DNA of 64,000 nt from Prochilodus magdalenae. Taxonomy: Eukaryota; Chordata; Actinopteri; Characiformes; Prochilodontidae. Below are positions 1 to 11,439 of this stretch, one piece after another. The stretch spans positions 738,501-802,500 of the forward strand of contig JAMWET010003062.1 in NCBI GenBank assembly GCA_024036415.1. The letters run 5' to 3'. The notes beneath the pieces were generated by a model. It did not search any database, was not told where the DNA came from, and saw nothing but the letters and a program-made list of their open reading frames with translations. Position 1 is the first letter of the stretch, and each line of letters opens with the position of its first letter. The position numbers and the translations under genes were made by a program.

Positions 1-345
1 ACTTACCACTGTATTCCACTTTTCTGCTATACTTTCCACTGTATTCCACTATTCTGCTATACTTACCACTGTATTCCACTTTTCTGCTATACTTACCACT
101 GTATTCCACTTTTCTGCTATACTTACCACTGTATTCCACTTTTCTGCTATACTTTCCACTGTATTCCACTATTCTGCTATACTTACCACTGTATTCCACT
201 ATTCTGCTATACTTACCACTGTATTCCACTTTTCTGCTATACTTTCCACTGTATTCCACTATTCTGCTATACTTACCACTGTATTCCACTTTTCTGCTAT
301 ACTTTCCACTGTATTCCACTTTTCTGCTATACTTTCCACTTTATT
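1..345. repeat. 30-bp minisatellite, about 11.5 units, continues off the left edge
   Basis: Eleven near-identical 30-bp units run head to tail, followed by a degenerate twelfth. Each unit consists of three related decamers: ACTTACCACT, then GTATTCCACT, then TTTCTGCTAT. Only two positions vary between units: base 5 (A or T) and base 21 (T or A). The last unit (331-345 onward) decays into TTATTCTGTTTTATTCC, which marks the array edge. No function is apparent. Confidence 0.97.
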
Positions 346-1455
346 CTGTTTTATTCCTATTCAAAATATATTCAACTCAATCCTCTTAAAAATAATGTTG
401 AAAATTTCTTCCAATAAATATGAGACATTTATTTCCTTATTAAAACAAAAACAAAAAAACAAGACTGCTTGACTAAATGTGTGCAGCATTATTCTACTGA
501 CAGATTTTTTCATTTATTGATTACTCTTTTGTTAAACCCTACGTGTCTTCTAGCTTAATAAACATGTTGTGTTGCTCTGTTCCCTAATCAAACGCACTAT
601 GACGTTTTTTTCAGCCTGCAGTGGTCATTCTCCTTTTCTTTGGCCTGGTATCAACATGATCACCGATTGCACAGAGGCCTTCCCCTCCAAGAACTGCTGT
701 TGTTTCAGCTGTTGAGGAAGAAGAAGAGGGGGGAAAAATCAGGTCCCTCAATGAGTTGTTTTCTCAGCCAGCTGTGTCCTTCTGGACAATATGTATATTT
801 TTTCCTTCATAGTCTTTATCGTTGCCTCAAGAATAATAGCAGGAAGGCTGTTATGAAAACGCTGGATGCTTGCTGGAGTGTTTTGCTAATCAAACTAATG
901 CACTGTGTTTCCAGCTTACTCATTCATTCATTTAAATATCAAAAAGTGATCAGGTACCTGTTATTGCAGTGGTGTGCTCTGCGGTGGTCTTGGCATGTTT
1001 TAATTCTCTGTAGTTCAGAAGTTAAAAGGTTCAGTAGAGGACAGAGGGTTGGGAAGTTGTTTCTAAGGGTGGAGTATAGACCTTCAGGCCTGACCCACAC
1101 TGGCCTGTATGAATGGACTTGGAAATATAATATAATTGTTTATACTGCCACAGTGAAAATACTGTTTTAGCCTTTAGTTTATCCTGTTTAGCCTTTTATT
1201 AGTTTAATGGTTTTCTTAATTTTAGAATTTAAATGAAAAAAGTCTGTTAGGACTTTTGATTAAAGGAGATGGCAGCAGGACCATTACTATGCCAAGCTGG
1301 GTTTAAGGTTTGAAACCAAAATGGGTTAGCAGGAACAAACCCAGGGATGTCTGACAATTTTGATGATGATGACGATACGTTTATGTGTCATCTGTCTTTT
1401 GTAGCCTTATCAAATCCTGGCATTTTGCTTCAGTAAAGAATCTTCTTGAACTTTA
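346..1455. other. Gene-free AT-rich stretch with one 176-codon open frame
   Basis: Mostly AT-rich sequence without recognised repeats. On the + strand 640-1170 is free of stops for 176 codons, but it begins with TTG and its first ATG is at 751. A pyrimidine run ending in CAG (about 605-615) just upstream would serve as a splice acceptor. The translation shows no domain, signal peptide or composition that I recognise, and I read it as a chance open frame. Confidence 0.5.
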
Positions 1456-1930
1456 CTATTGCAGTAATAACTAATACCAACTCAATAGCAACTACCTGGG
1501 ATAAGGTTTTCAGAGCACCATATCAATAGCAACACATTAACAACCACCTGGAACACGATGTCCTAGCAACATCTTAGAAACTTACCTGGGCTACCATAGC
1601 ATAGCCTAGTAACACCTTAGCAACCAACTGAAACACCATATTATGGTCTAGCAACACATTTGCAACCAACCACCTGGGATACCATAGCAATGTCCTAGCA
1701 ACACCTTAGCAATCACCTTAGCTACCAGCTAACATAGCATTTCCTACATGGGACACCATAACATGGTCCAGCAACACCTTAGCAAACACGTGGGATGCCC
1801 TAGCCTAGCAACACCTTAGAAACCAGCTGAGAAACCATAACATGGATTATCAACAATCAATTAGCAACCACGTGGGATACCATAGAAATGGCCTAGCAAA
1901 ATTTTAGGCAATCAGTCTATCACAGGGCAC
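1456..1930. repeat. Diverged minisatellite of roughly 45-bp AGCAACAC-type units
   Basis: Phrases such as CTAGCAACACCTTAGCAACC, followed by CACCTGGGATACCATAGC, recur about ten times with substitutions and small indels. The unit is about 43-47 bp and itself contains repeats of AGCAAC. A shorter, more decayed relative lies at 26,690-26,820. Similar AGCAAC arrays are common in cyprinid and other otophysan genomes, which I state from memory. Confidence 0.85.
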
Positions 1931-4227
1931 TCATACATGTTTTGGAACTATATTTGTTTAGACCAAAATAATTGAAATGACTGATTCTGAACTTTTGCTT
2001 GGTCATTGAATAGTTCTGAGGAGCTTCCTCCCCTCTCTTTCCAACTACACACTATGGAAGCGATCATGTTCCTAACAGACATTCTTGTTTTTTTGTCTTT
2101 TTTTGCTCATGGCTGCATCTAGACCTTTCAGTAATACAGGGCCAGAAATTCTTTGATGAAATATCTCCATTTTATTCCTTGGTTTGGGGCAGTTTTCAAA
2201 CTGAAAAAAAGAACAGTCTGGATTTTTATTGTGAGAGCAATAAAAGTAATTGTTCTGAATGTAGTTTCTGTGTACAAACTCTTGTGAGCTTGTGCTCTGA
2301 AAATGTGACTCTCAGTTGTATGTATGTGTGTATCAACCAACAGAACATCATGTTAACACATGGGATTACTAGAAATAACAGGTAAGGCATTCAAAGAATG
2401 AATTAACAAGCAGAGTGAGCCAGTCTGTCAGTCACGGCTTGGAGTTCTGAACAGAGATGAATAGAGGATAATTTCCAAGTTAGCACTCCGAAAGTCCCAA
2501 GCCAGTCCCTTCATACTGCTGCTATTGTGCTTGCATGACCTGGACCAAATGTTCTGTGTCACCCAGGGTGTCACCTGTCACCTTAAACTGACTCAAACAT
2601 ACCTTTGTGTAAGCCATCGCTATGACCCTGAACTGATGACCATGACCCAGCCTAGAGGAACATCCCGTATGTGTGTGTGTGTTTGTCACCCCAGTTTTGT
2701 CATTTGAGTGTGGAGATTGTTTTTTTTGAGTGGAATCTAAAATGTTAGCTGTCTTTTACAATAACTGTCTAGTTCTCTACTGAGTAACCCGAGAGGCAGT
2801 TGACATACTGTCGCAGTCCAAAGAAAAGAATAGCATCTCTAAAATGTATATGTAATTCTTAACTTTTAATGTAAATTCATGTAAGAGATTTGATTTGTGG
2901 AGCATTTCTATTCATCTGGTCTTATTAAAATTAATTTAAAACATAATTTAAAGAACAACTCCTGAGCTCAAATTATGCAGAAGAAAATTTGAAAGATGTG
3001 CAGGACAATTTGAGGTTCTCATTATGATGTAAAAGAGATTTGCCATTATAAGTCTAGAGTTGTTATTGTCACTTCAATGTTCTACTTACAAACTTATACT
3101 GCTGTACAGAGAACACTGAGAACACATCATTTATTCAATTTCCAGTTCCAGGGACTTGTAACAATATGTAATATGTAAATAACAATAATCCAAGACCTGG
3201 TAGAATATCAAAACTGTCAACCCTAGATCACAAAGCTTTAAGCTTTGTAAAAAATGGTGGGAATTCCAATGTTGTTAAAAAATTCCAATGTTGTCGAGTT
3301 TTTGTTGGAGATTTATAACCTTTATAACCTCGTTATAGACTGCTTATAAGCACAGGTTACTGTAACCAAAGACAAATGTATTGTATGTGTGAACATACTT
3401 GGCAAATAAAGCCAAATAGCATGAAAAGCTAAATAGCACACTAAAGGGAGGAGAACAAACCGAAATATAATCATAACCGAAAAATAATAATAGGTCCCCT
3501 TTATATTTGTAACGAGGAATGCCAGAATAATCTTGGCTGGTTTACCTTAATTAACCCATACTGAGTGCCAAACCTGACCTGACCTGAATCCTGGCAAATG
3601 CCTTTTCATTTCTTGAAGCACTAAGGGAAAATGAACATAGCAGCTAATGAGTATATTTCTTTCTGAAGTTTATAACCCAGCTCTCACCTTGAAATATGAA
3701 CTAGCATGCTGGAGCTAAGGTAACTCCACACATTTGTACACTACCATATTTTTCCTCATGATTTGAGAGAGATTATTAAGACCCCTCACTGGCTTGCTTG
3801 TGTACTTATAATTTTCAGTGTCAAAGTGAGAGATGAAAAGCTGAAACTAAATGTCAGCTCAGCCTTTTACCTCCTGATTGACGATTAGGCAGTAAAGGGC
3901 TGAAATATCATGTCAAATCACCGGGCCATCGGTGTGTGTGGGCTTTTACAGGCTGCACAGACACAGGCCTGTCAGTTTTATGTGGTTTTATGGCTGCAGA
4001 CGGTGGGATTACATTATCGATATTGTCTGCCATGGTTTCAGCTCTTCATCCATCACCACGTGCCCTTCACCTTCCAGCCACTATCCGTCCCTGTTTGATG
4101 ACGTTAAGAGTTATCTCCACATGCTACTTTAATGAATTCCCAGAAGTCTCTGCAGGGGGAGTTTCTGAGTTTATTAGCACTGCCAGTTAATTCCCATTAA
4201 AGCAATGCTGATTAATGGATTTATAGA
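1931..4227. other. Gene-free stretch; possible LINE tail near 3.36-3.42 kb
   Basis: No gene is visible. GAACATACTTGGCAAATAAAG at about 3391-3411 resembles the 3' end of fish L2/Rex1-type LINEs, which end in a similar 'cttggc(c)aataaag' phrase, but only this short piece is recognisable. 3256-3296 contains AATTCCAATGTTGT twice. 3870-4227 is of balanced composition and could be conserved non-coding DNA, though nothing in one sequence can prove this. Confidence 0.4.
3230..3248. repeat. Perfect 9+1+9 palindrome
   Basis: ACAAAGCTT, one T, then AAGCTTTGT. It is a perfect short hairpin sequence in AT-rich DNA with no visible gene to terminate or regulate, so probably incidental. Confidence 0.8.
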
Positions 4228-4318
4228 CACTGATATCAGAGCACCACACACTATTTCCATTCTAGTGTCACTGCTGTGCTGTGAATTGTGCACTGTCCAG
4301 TGTTGTCTGATATCAGTG
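4228..4318. repeat. 13-bp perfect inverted repeat around a 65-bp spacer
   Basis: CACTGATATCAGA at 4228-4240 is exactly mirrored by TCTGATATCAGTG at 4306-4318. Each arm also contains the self-complementary core TGATATCA. This could be the ends of a very small MITE or a paired binding site. No target duplication is obvious. Confidence 0.75.
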
Positions 4319-4466
4319 GTAGTTCTGTGATGGTCTGTATTCATTCAAGGACGGGATTGAAGGTAGCTGATGAGTGGGTGAGCAACAAAGGAGCTACTGG
4401 CAGTAACTGTAAACCTATAAAGTGCAATATTATGGTTGCTGGTTAAATGGGCAATAAGTCCAATCG

Positions 4467-4720
4467 AATTTATTTCTATAGCGCTTTTTACAACAGATGT
4501 TGTCACAAAGCAGCTTTACAGAGAAGCCGGGTCCAAGCCCCCAATGAGCAAGCCAAAGGCAACAGTGGCAAAGAAAACCCCACTAAAGGAAGAGGACGGA
4601 ACCTCGAGAGGAACCAGGGGCAACCCAGCCTCTTCAGGTCAACCCCGAATAGCAACAAACGCAAAACAAAAGGATCAGAGTTTATAATAACGGGCAAAAA
4701 ATAAGTGCAGGTAGCAGAAA
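4467..4720 (+). repeat. Unclassified teleost interspersed repeat
   Basis: The sequence begins TTTATTTCTATAGCGCTTTT and proceeds through a CACAAAGCAGCTTTACAGA segment, GGGTCCAAGCCCCC, and a GAGAGGAACCAGGGGCAACC block. I recognise this order as a very common dispersed fish repeat. The long open frames over it in both directions come from its base composition and not from coding constraint. The assignment to a repeat class is uncertain. Confidence 0.75.
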
Positions 4721-4822
4721 TCTTCAAAAATTCTAATCATGCACGTCTAGCTCTCAGTCTAAGGGGTGCGTAAGCCTTTGGGGTGAAAAGCACTTCGTTT
4801 TTATATTGTATTCACAATATGG

Positions 4823-4871
4823 GTTTTCATGGTGGTGGAGGGGTAGGGAACACGTATCAAAGGTACTTTTT
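4823..4871 (-). repeat. Copy A of a dispersed repeat shared with 6.7 kb
   Basis: TTTTCATGGTGGTGGAGGGG and the following ~28 bases align closely with 6695-6742, including the GGTACTTTT end. Outside this ~48-bp core, the two copies diverge beyond visual alignment. Strand is assigned from copy B. Confidence 0.65.
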
Positions 4872-5130
4872 TTTACTGGTGTAATACATAATGGAGATTA
4901 TTGTTTGAATGATGTAACAAGAGGTTTTGGCAAAGCAAGGTAGGCCCAGCGAGCATGAGTGGCCATTCACAACTGGTTAAAAATAATGAAATATAATGAA
5001 ACCTGAGCACCTGAACACAAACAATGGCAGCCGTGTTAGCATCACAAACAAGCCACGCCAGGCTTACATAAAGCGCCAGTCTAGTAAATAGCACAAAAGA
5101 CACTTTTTAACAGTACCATAAGGTTTATAA

Positions 5131-6690
5131 TGGCACCAAATGTTAGTAGGTCTACTTGGCTGACTCTTGAATAATACTGTCGAGCTGCATGCATGTGTAA
5201 TAATGATCAAAATAATCATGTGCGCTTGTGTATTTCACTTCACAGAGCTTCTTTAATGTATTTGAACCCATCAACTGTGCAACCTGTAGGTCCACATATT
5301 AAATTTGGTTACGTAGATGCAGTAAAAGGAATAGAAGTCACTGTATGTACTTAAGTTGCAATATTTGGATTCGGTCTCCACTGTGACGGAAGCTAAGCAA
5401 TCCGTTAGCAGCATGGAGTGGATAATTTATTGCCAGGGGAGAGCATATGTATGTGTTCATATGTCTGTTCTCTTTCCAGCTAATTAAGCTTATGAAGCCG
5501 AACGTGTCCGTTAGCATTTAAGTGAAGTCACCCACACCCTGGTGTTGGCAGCACGTTAAAGTTGAGCAGGTCTATTTAGAGTATGTGTACACACACACAA
5601 ACAACAGGTTCTTCTGGCCACACTGTGGAGCTTTGTGAAGCTGCCAAAGTCCCAAATCAACCTCCACTCCAACTTGTCTGCTTGCAGGTGAACTCTCTCT
5701 CTCTCTCTCTGTCTCTCCCTCTCTGCCTCTTTGAGTTGGAAAAGTCCACCCATGACCCAGACGCTCATTTGGGTCTAAATCTGACAAGTGACAGGCGGTT
5801 TACCCCCTCCTCTCCACCCCGTCCCCCCTCCAAAGGGTATAATTCAGGGGGCCTGTTTGATTTTTTTAGCTGGCAGGTTCTGCCAAAGGCTTTTAAATGT
5901 GTGTGTGGGTACGGTCAGAGTAAATGATCGATCGCTATTACACAGCAGCACGTCACTGAGCTCAGATGGGCTGTGCTGTTTGCACAGGTGCCTAACAATG
6001 TGGTGCTCTGCGCTAAACCTGTTACAGCCCATTTCCCCCCGTATGGTGGCATTCACCTTCAGTAGCCCCCCACCCTGACAAGCACACACTACTGCTCTCA
6101 GTCTGTTTAACACACACTCCATCACTTTCTCCCTTGCTCACACACAGACAGTTAAATAGCAGAGGGGAAAAATGGAAAAAAAAAAAAACGTCTGTGCAAG
6201 GAGGCTGGGAATTGGACTGACGGACTGTATAAGGTTATGTAATAAATTGCCTTTGTCTCAGTAACAGCTCGGTAAAAAATCTGATATACTTGATTGATTT
6301 CCCCTTACTGTAAGTATAGTGGATCCACTAAGACGGATATGTGTGTTGTCCGAACTTTGCTTCCTCAGTCTGCTTTGAGTTGTAAAGTACCCTCATAGAT
6401 TACTTACAGTACATGACATCCTGTTATCTTATATGGGACCTAGTATACTTTTCCAGTTGTCCCCTCTACTTTAGTGTGTCTTGTGGCTTTTTGTGTATGT
6501 AAATGATCCTGCACATTATAAGCCCAAAGTATACCAGAGGGAGAAACTCTCTCCTACAGAAGCCACTTTTCTCAGCTGTCTGAAACGCCTCATTGGTATT
6601 CCGGCCCTTTTCTCTGTTACATGGTGACATCATCTTGTACACAATCTATATTACTTTTAATCTACCAGCAAGTAGGGCACATCGCTTTTA
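5131..6690. other. Gene-free stretch with a short (CT)n
   Basis: Unique-looking sequence. 5693-5742 is a CT-rich microsatellite, and a short poly-A run lies at 6176-6188. Several overlapping open frames on both strands at 5.55-6.1 kb reflect a GC-richer, stop-poor patch rather than a gene: they lack a shared reading frame, splice structure or recognisable domain. 5920-6070 is compact, GC-balanced sequence that could be a conserved element. Confidence 0.5.
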
Positions 6691-6694
6691 GGAG

Positions 6695-7098
6695 GCTTTC
6701 ATGGTGTTGGAGGGGTAGAGAACATATATCACAGGTACTTTTATGGGTGTTTTTCCTGCTGCAGTTTAGTTGTGAAAAGTTAATGTGGTCATTTGTTCTA
6801 CCTTACTTTCAGGATCAGACCTCAAACTCAAACGGCAGAACCGATGCCATTATAAGAATAGCCACAGCAGTGTTGAGGTTACTTGCAAGATGCCGCTCTG
6901 GTGGTTGACCAATCAGATCACAGTGGAATGATTAGGAAGCTGGATTTAAGATCTACCAGAGCATTTCAGACAGAGGACAAATCCGGATGAACAATATGAG
7001 AAAAAGATTGTGTTCTTAGGAAACTTCAAGCATGTAAATCAGTTCTAGTAGACCCTGAAAACAAAATCCTGAAATGAGCATAGTAGGACACCTTTAAC
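6695..7098 (-). repeat. Non-autonomous DNA-transposon-like repeat (copy B)
   Basis: Read on the minus strand, it begins at a TTAAAGGTGTCC edge and passes TATGCTCATTTCAGG, a TCTGATTGGTC phrase near 6911-6921 and the shared core at 6742-6695. I recognise this as a common teleost MITE-like family of uncertain superfamily. It carries no coding capacity. Confidence 0.55.
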
Positions 7099-7882
7099 AG
7101 TGGACAGATGTATAGACAAATTCAAGCTACAGGTTGGCTGCTGCCATCACTTTTAAACATGACCCACTCAGAACCGGATGCTAAGTTTTTAGTAATCAAT
7201 GTGGAATTGTGGTCTTTTGTGTGGTACCATGTTTTCTATGACTCCAAAGATGCACAAGCCTTGCTTGAACGCACATTAACAGTTCAGACGGGTAAGTGCG
7301 TGTTATTGAATTAGTTTATTCAGGTTAATGATAGTTTATGATAAAACTGATGTTTTTATCTGAATTTTTCCTTTCTTAAATCTTCACACCAAATAAACGC
7401 ATCAGCAGCAATTAGAAAACCCGTTATTCTGGGACAAGAGACGATCAAATGTTAGAATGGCCACTTTTTTGCGTTAGCAAATCTGTTGGAGATTACTTAA
7501 CATGTTGATGCAATTTGAAGCAAGCGTGTGTGTTTCACAATGCTAGGCTTCCACTACTTGTAAGACACATTGGTGTTGTGACTCCAGCGCAGCATTATAA
7601 AAGTAAACCTCAGACACCAAATATACCTCGGCCTTGGTGTCTTCTATGTTGTATAGTAAACACAAACTGGTCAGGAGTGATGATGAGCTCCTTTGGGATA
7701 ACCCTTCTGTTGTGTGTACACTTCATTTGTCCTCAGTCGCTGACCTGTAACCAGTTAGGATTCTGCTGATGTAAGCTACTCTCAAATTAGAACTATTTAC
7801 CTGAAACCAGAAAAGAGCAGATGCCTTTTTATTCCCTAACTTACAGCAGCTGACCTGTTTAATCATCTAAACACATATACTC
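7099..7882. other. Gene-free stretch with one exon-like open segment
   Basis: 7101-7291 is open in one + frame (ATG at 7108). It follows a TTTAACAG acceptor-like site and ends at a G|GTAAGTG donor match (GT at 7292-7293). The translation, ending ALLERTLTVQTG, is not recognised. The upstream end abuts a transposon-like repeat, so this may be part of a repeat or chance. The remainder holds nothing identifiable. Confidence 0.3.
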
Positions 7883-8080
7883 TACATGATATGACCAAAT
7901 GTTTGTAGACACCTGTTCATTCAGTGTCTTTTTTGAAATCAGCTCTATTAACAGAAAGTTTGTTTCCCCATTCGTTGCAGTAACAGCACTTACTGTCTGT
8001 AAGGAGACTAGGCCATCTAGCCCAACTTTTTTACATAACATGTGATCAGCTGATCATTATAAAAGGGCAAAATATCAGGT
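7883..8080. mobile_element. Tc1/mariner-like terminal fragment
   Basis: ATATGACCAAATGTTTGTAG at about 7889-7908, followed by ACACCTG, is a diverged form of the terminal sequence 'ATATGGCCAAAAGTATGTGG' found at other Tc1-like copies in this window (30.5, 32.4 and 48.4 kb). The following 170 bp have no transposase reading and probably belong to a deleted, non-autonomous copy. Confidence 0.55.
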
Positions 8081-9490
8081 ACATTAATATTTTGTATTCA
8101 TTATTTCAGTAGAGATTAATGAGCAATTTTCAATTGAGTTTAAATGTTGCATTAACTGTTTTTAAAAACAGTTAGCAGTTATTTATTTATTTTTACTTTA
8201 AATAAATTTACATTCTTATTTCAAATAAAATCAAGTCAACTGTGTAGTGTGGTATGGCTTAACATAAAATAAAAAATAAAATAAAACAATCTTACACAAA
8301 AATAATTTAAAAAATAGAATAGTTTTCCATGTATGACAACTTGGCCTAAAATCACTGTGACAGCTTGCTCCAAACGGCAATACCTGCTAATGTGTACTAC
8401 ATTGTGAGGTCTCTTAGTACAGAACATTAGCAAAAGTATAACAAGACACTTTATTAACAACTGAAAACTGAACCCCAGTTTCACTAATTTACCAACATTG
8501 GTACTGAATGCAAAAGCAATACGGGGTGGTTTCTGTTTGTATTAGAAAGGTGTAATGACGTTGATGAGAATGCAGCAGTGTTTCTGTTTATATAAGTCAC
8601 TTTGTAATGTTGTCTGTTGGTTCACACTCGTAGTCCGATAAGGCCATGTGCTCCTCCTGTGTACACACATATGCACACACTGTGACTCACTTACTTTCAC
8701 TTATGTAATTGATTTTGGTTGAGAGAGAACTCGGCTCATATCTTACCCTGACACTAAGTATTTAACGATTTCAGCTAATCAAAGCCCCTCTAATGTACAC
8801 AGCTTTGGAAGGCGAATTTGATCGGGTCAATTATTAATGAATTATTAATGTTGTAATTTGGCCAAATGGCATTACGTGCAGTGTTTGGTCAGGCATGTGC
8901 TATCAGCGATGGGTAAATTGACAAAGTACTTCTTAATGGAAGTTATTCTGATCAGGGATCGAAAGTTATCATAGCTCTTGACTAATTATTATAGCTTAAT
9001 GAAGTAAAGGTTTAAAGTTCTCTATGAGTTTTGCACTGATTTTTATTAGTTTGATAGAAATTATTGCAAAACTCTACACTACATTGACTCTTGGAATCCA
9101 AATGCTGTGTGTGTTCCTCTTCTTGTGCATATTGTATCCGTTATATAAAAAAAAGTGGGGCCATGTTAAATGTAGACATTTGTTATTACAATATATTTTT
9201 AATATTAAGTTTTTAGTAAGATTTTAGTAAGTAATTAATTTTCCTTTCATCTTAAGATTTTAGATGTAAATATCAAAACATATAAAAAACACATAAAAAC
9301 ATTAAAAAAACACAAAAAAAATATGTATCCTATTTTCTTATTGTTTTATAATATATTCTTATTATTGTGTTATTCTCTTTTTACATTAGCATTTTCCTGC
9401 ATCTGTTTTTCCTTTTTAAACTGCCAGTTTTTGTTACTGTGCCTTTATGAGACAGCCACAGATACAAATCAAATCGTTCATAGCACTTCA
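8081..9490. other. AT-rich gene-free stretch
   Basis: Very AT-rich with poly-A/poly-T runs. AATTATTAATG is tandemly duplicated at 8829-8850, and the surrounding 8750-8900 bp, with several TAAT cores, looks like possible conserved non-coding sequence. The open frames at 9.0-9.5 kb are AT-rich and hydrophobic by composition. No gene is supported. Confidence 0.5.
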
Positions 9491-9499
9491 GTAGATGGT

Positions 9500-9960
9500 T
9501 TGACCTGACATGCATTGGTGCCAGATATTACAGGCATGTAAACACATCCATCTCTTCAAAATACATTTAACAATGCAAACTCCCAGTACAACCAAAACCC
9601 TTCCCGATACAAACGAAACCTCTCCCAGCTCAAACAAAACTCCTCCCAGTACAAAGAAGAAATCCTCCCAGTACAAACAAAACTTTCCCAATACAAACAA
9701 AACTCTCCCAGTACAAACAAAACTTCCAGCATATCCAAAACGCCTCAGAGCGCAGCCAAAACTTCTCTCAGTACAACCAAACCCCACCCCCAGTACAACT
9801 GGAACCCTCCCAGCACAAGGGAAACTCCTCCCAATACCATCAAAACCCCCATGCAGTACATTACTGGGTATATGATCCATGTCTGCAGGGAAGATGATGG
9901 AGTATGCACATGGTTGTAACAAGTGGGTTTGCAAATTCCATCCCACACAGCAATTGGTGT
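9500..9960. repeat. Dispersed element with internal ~20-bp minisatellite, copy 1
   Basis: About 13 units of 18-24 bp built on CTCCCAGTACAAACAAAACT span about 9570-9855. They are followed by a unique flank, TATGATCCATGTCTGCAGGG (9870-9889), and a GCACATGG motif. The same unit and the same flank recur at 11,440-11,640. The 152-codon minus-strand open frame here (Gly/Phe/Val/Cys-rich) exists because the repeat unit lacks stop triplets on that strand, not because it encodes a known protein. Confidence 0.85.
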
Positions 9961-10100
9961 TCAGTCTAACTAACCAGAGAGTAAAGTGTAACCATCTCAG
10001 ATTATAATCAAGATACTAATCATAGTTCACATGTACTTTTATCATTTCTTTTTTTTTCCAAGACATGTGTGTTCACTTGAGTGCCATGGCTTTAAACACA

Positions 10101-10180
10101 GGCCTCGAACCTTAATTCATACTGTAGACTCCTCTACATTGCTAAGTAGCACTTTTACCAAGTGAGCCTTCAGGGCAACT
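10101..10180 (-). repeat. tRNA-derived SINE head (degenerate tRNA-like sequence)
   Basis: On the minus strand, AGGCTCACTTGG (A-box-like, ending near 10,158) is followed about 45 bases later by GGTTCGAGGCC (B box, 10,111-10,101), the order and spacing of an internal RNA polymerase III promoter. The stems do not fold into a convincing cloverleaf, so this is a decayed tRNA-derived SINE head rather than a tRNA gene. Confidence 0.55.
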
Positions 10181-10887
10181 GATGTTTCATTTTTCATATC
10201 GAGTATTCATTACTCCTGCTCTATCACACGCTTGTCACTCGCTCAACATGAGAGAGCTGCACCGCAACAGACTGACATGCTAATTCCAGACTCTAAATAC
10301 CATTTCCTTCTTCCCTCGAGCTCTGGGCTCTTCTAGACAAAGCAGACTGAGTCATGGTGACTGGCAGTATTCAAATTGACACATGCCATTGGAACAAATT
10401 TCTTTTCCTTTCCTTTTTTTGCATCCATGAACCTTCAGCACAGTTAAAAACCAGCAGTGACAGTAGCAACTGTGCTGTGCTATCTCTGTGATTCCCACAC
10501 TTATTCCTCCCTTGCTGTAAGAAACACCTCCCTGCTCTCAGTGCATTAACACGCTTGCTCTTCTGCTCTGCTCCTCCTGCTTGAGCGCTGTAGGATATTG
10601 ATCTGTGATCACATTTCATGGCTGTTAGCTTCTATCTGATACACTTGGGCTCGGAGCAGCCCTCATATCTACTCTCTCTCGCCCTCTCTCGCTTTCTCTC
10701 CCTCTGTCTCTGGGGAGTGAGGCTATCACAGGACCAGAGACCTTTTAAGCACACACACACATGCTTTTCCCCCCAAGCAGAGCAGGTTTCATACTTTAAG
10801 GGCCACTTTCACAGACCCACATTAATCTTGAGCCTGCACTCCAAAGGCTTTTCAATCACCACTAAAATGACAGTTTATTCCATGAGT
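10181..10887. other. Gene-free stretch with a CT-rich patch
   Basis: 10,668-10,713 is CT-rich. The rest is ordinary unique sequence. The open frames on both strands (10,371-10,619 minus and 10,618-10,890 plus) show no recognisable domain. Confidence 0.45.
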
Positions 10888-11405
10888 TAAAGGAGCAGTC
10901 CAGTGTTTTTCAACCTAATCTATATCTGCTGCATCTCCAGGATACAGTTAATTACTATAGTCAATCATTTTGACAGGTTTCCCTGAACTTAGTATAGGAA
11001 AAACTCAAAGAATATAATAGAAACCAGATGCAAAAAACACCCTCCTGTTGGCTTCTAAGTATGTTTGTTAAAGGTTTATTACTATGTATATTACTGTGTA
11101 AGGTTATTTTCTAAGTAGGGCATTATAGAGGTCTGTTATCCACCCAAAGCCTTACAAAGCAGGTTTCGGCCCAAGTTCAGGCTGTTCACAGCATCCAGGA
11201 CCTCCAATCGCCATTTGTTCACTGCTGCATTAACTTAAACCCAGAACCAGACAACTAACAGTTACAGAAGATTTGCCCCGGCAGACAATGAAAAATGCTA
11301 ATCCTCCTTTTTCACTTCAGTTAACATTTCAACTCATGCCTTACCTTATAACTAGAACACAGCTGGTCATGAAGCTGGTCTGTACCCAATATAGTCAATC
11401 ATTTA
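10888..11405. repeat. MITE-like teleost interspersed repeat
   Basis: It starts TTAAAGGAGCAGTCCAGTG and proceeds through GACAGGTTTCCCTGAACTTA and CACCCAAAGCCTTACAAAGC, a sequence order I recall from repeated fish DNA. ATAGTCAATCATTT appears twice as a direct repeat at about 10,957-10,970 and 11,391-11,404. No coding capacity is present. Confidence 0.5.
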
Positions 11406-11439
11406 GTCACCCTTAACTACAGAACTTTCACCATAGAAC

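Noticed and set aside
1..345. CRISPR-like array
   Set aside because: The units are contiguous tandem repeats without unique spacers, in a eukaryotic window.
9488..9946. 152-codon Gly/Phe/Val/Cys-rich minus-strand frame resembling a repeat protein
   Set aside because: It follows the ~20-bp minisatellite. The unit is not a multiple of three, so the apparent peptide repeat cycles frames, and indels between units argue against coding.
10101..10180. Functional tRNA gene
   Set aside because: A- and B-box matches exist, but acceptor and anticodon stems do not pair; better explained as a SINE head.
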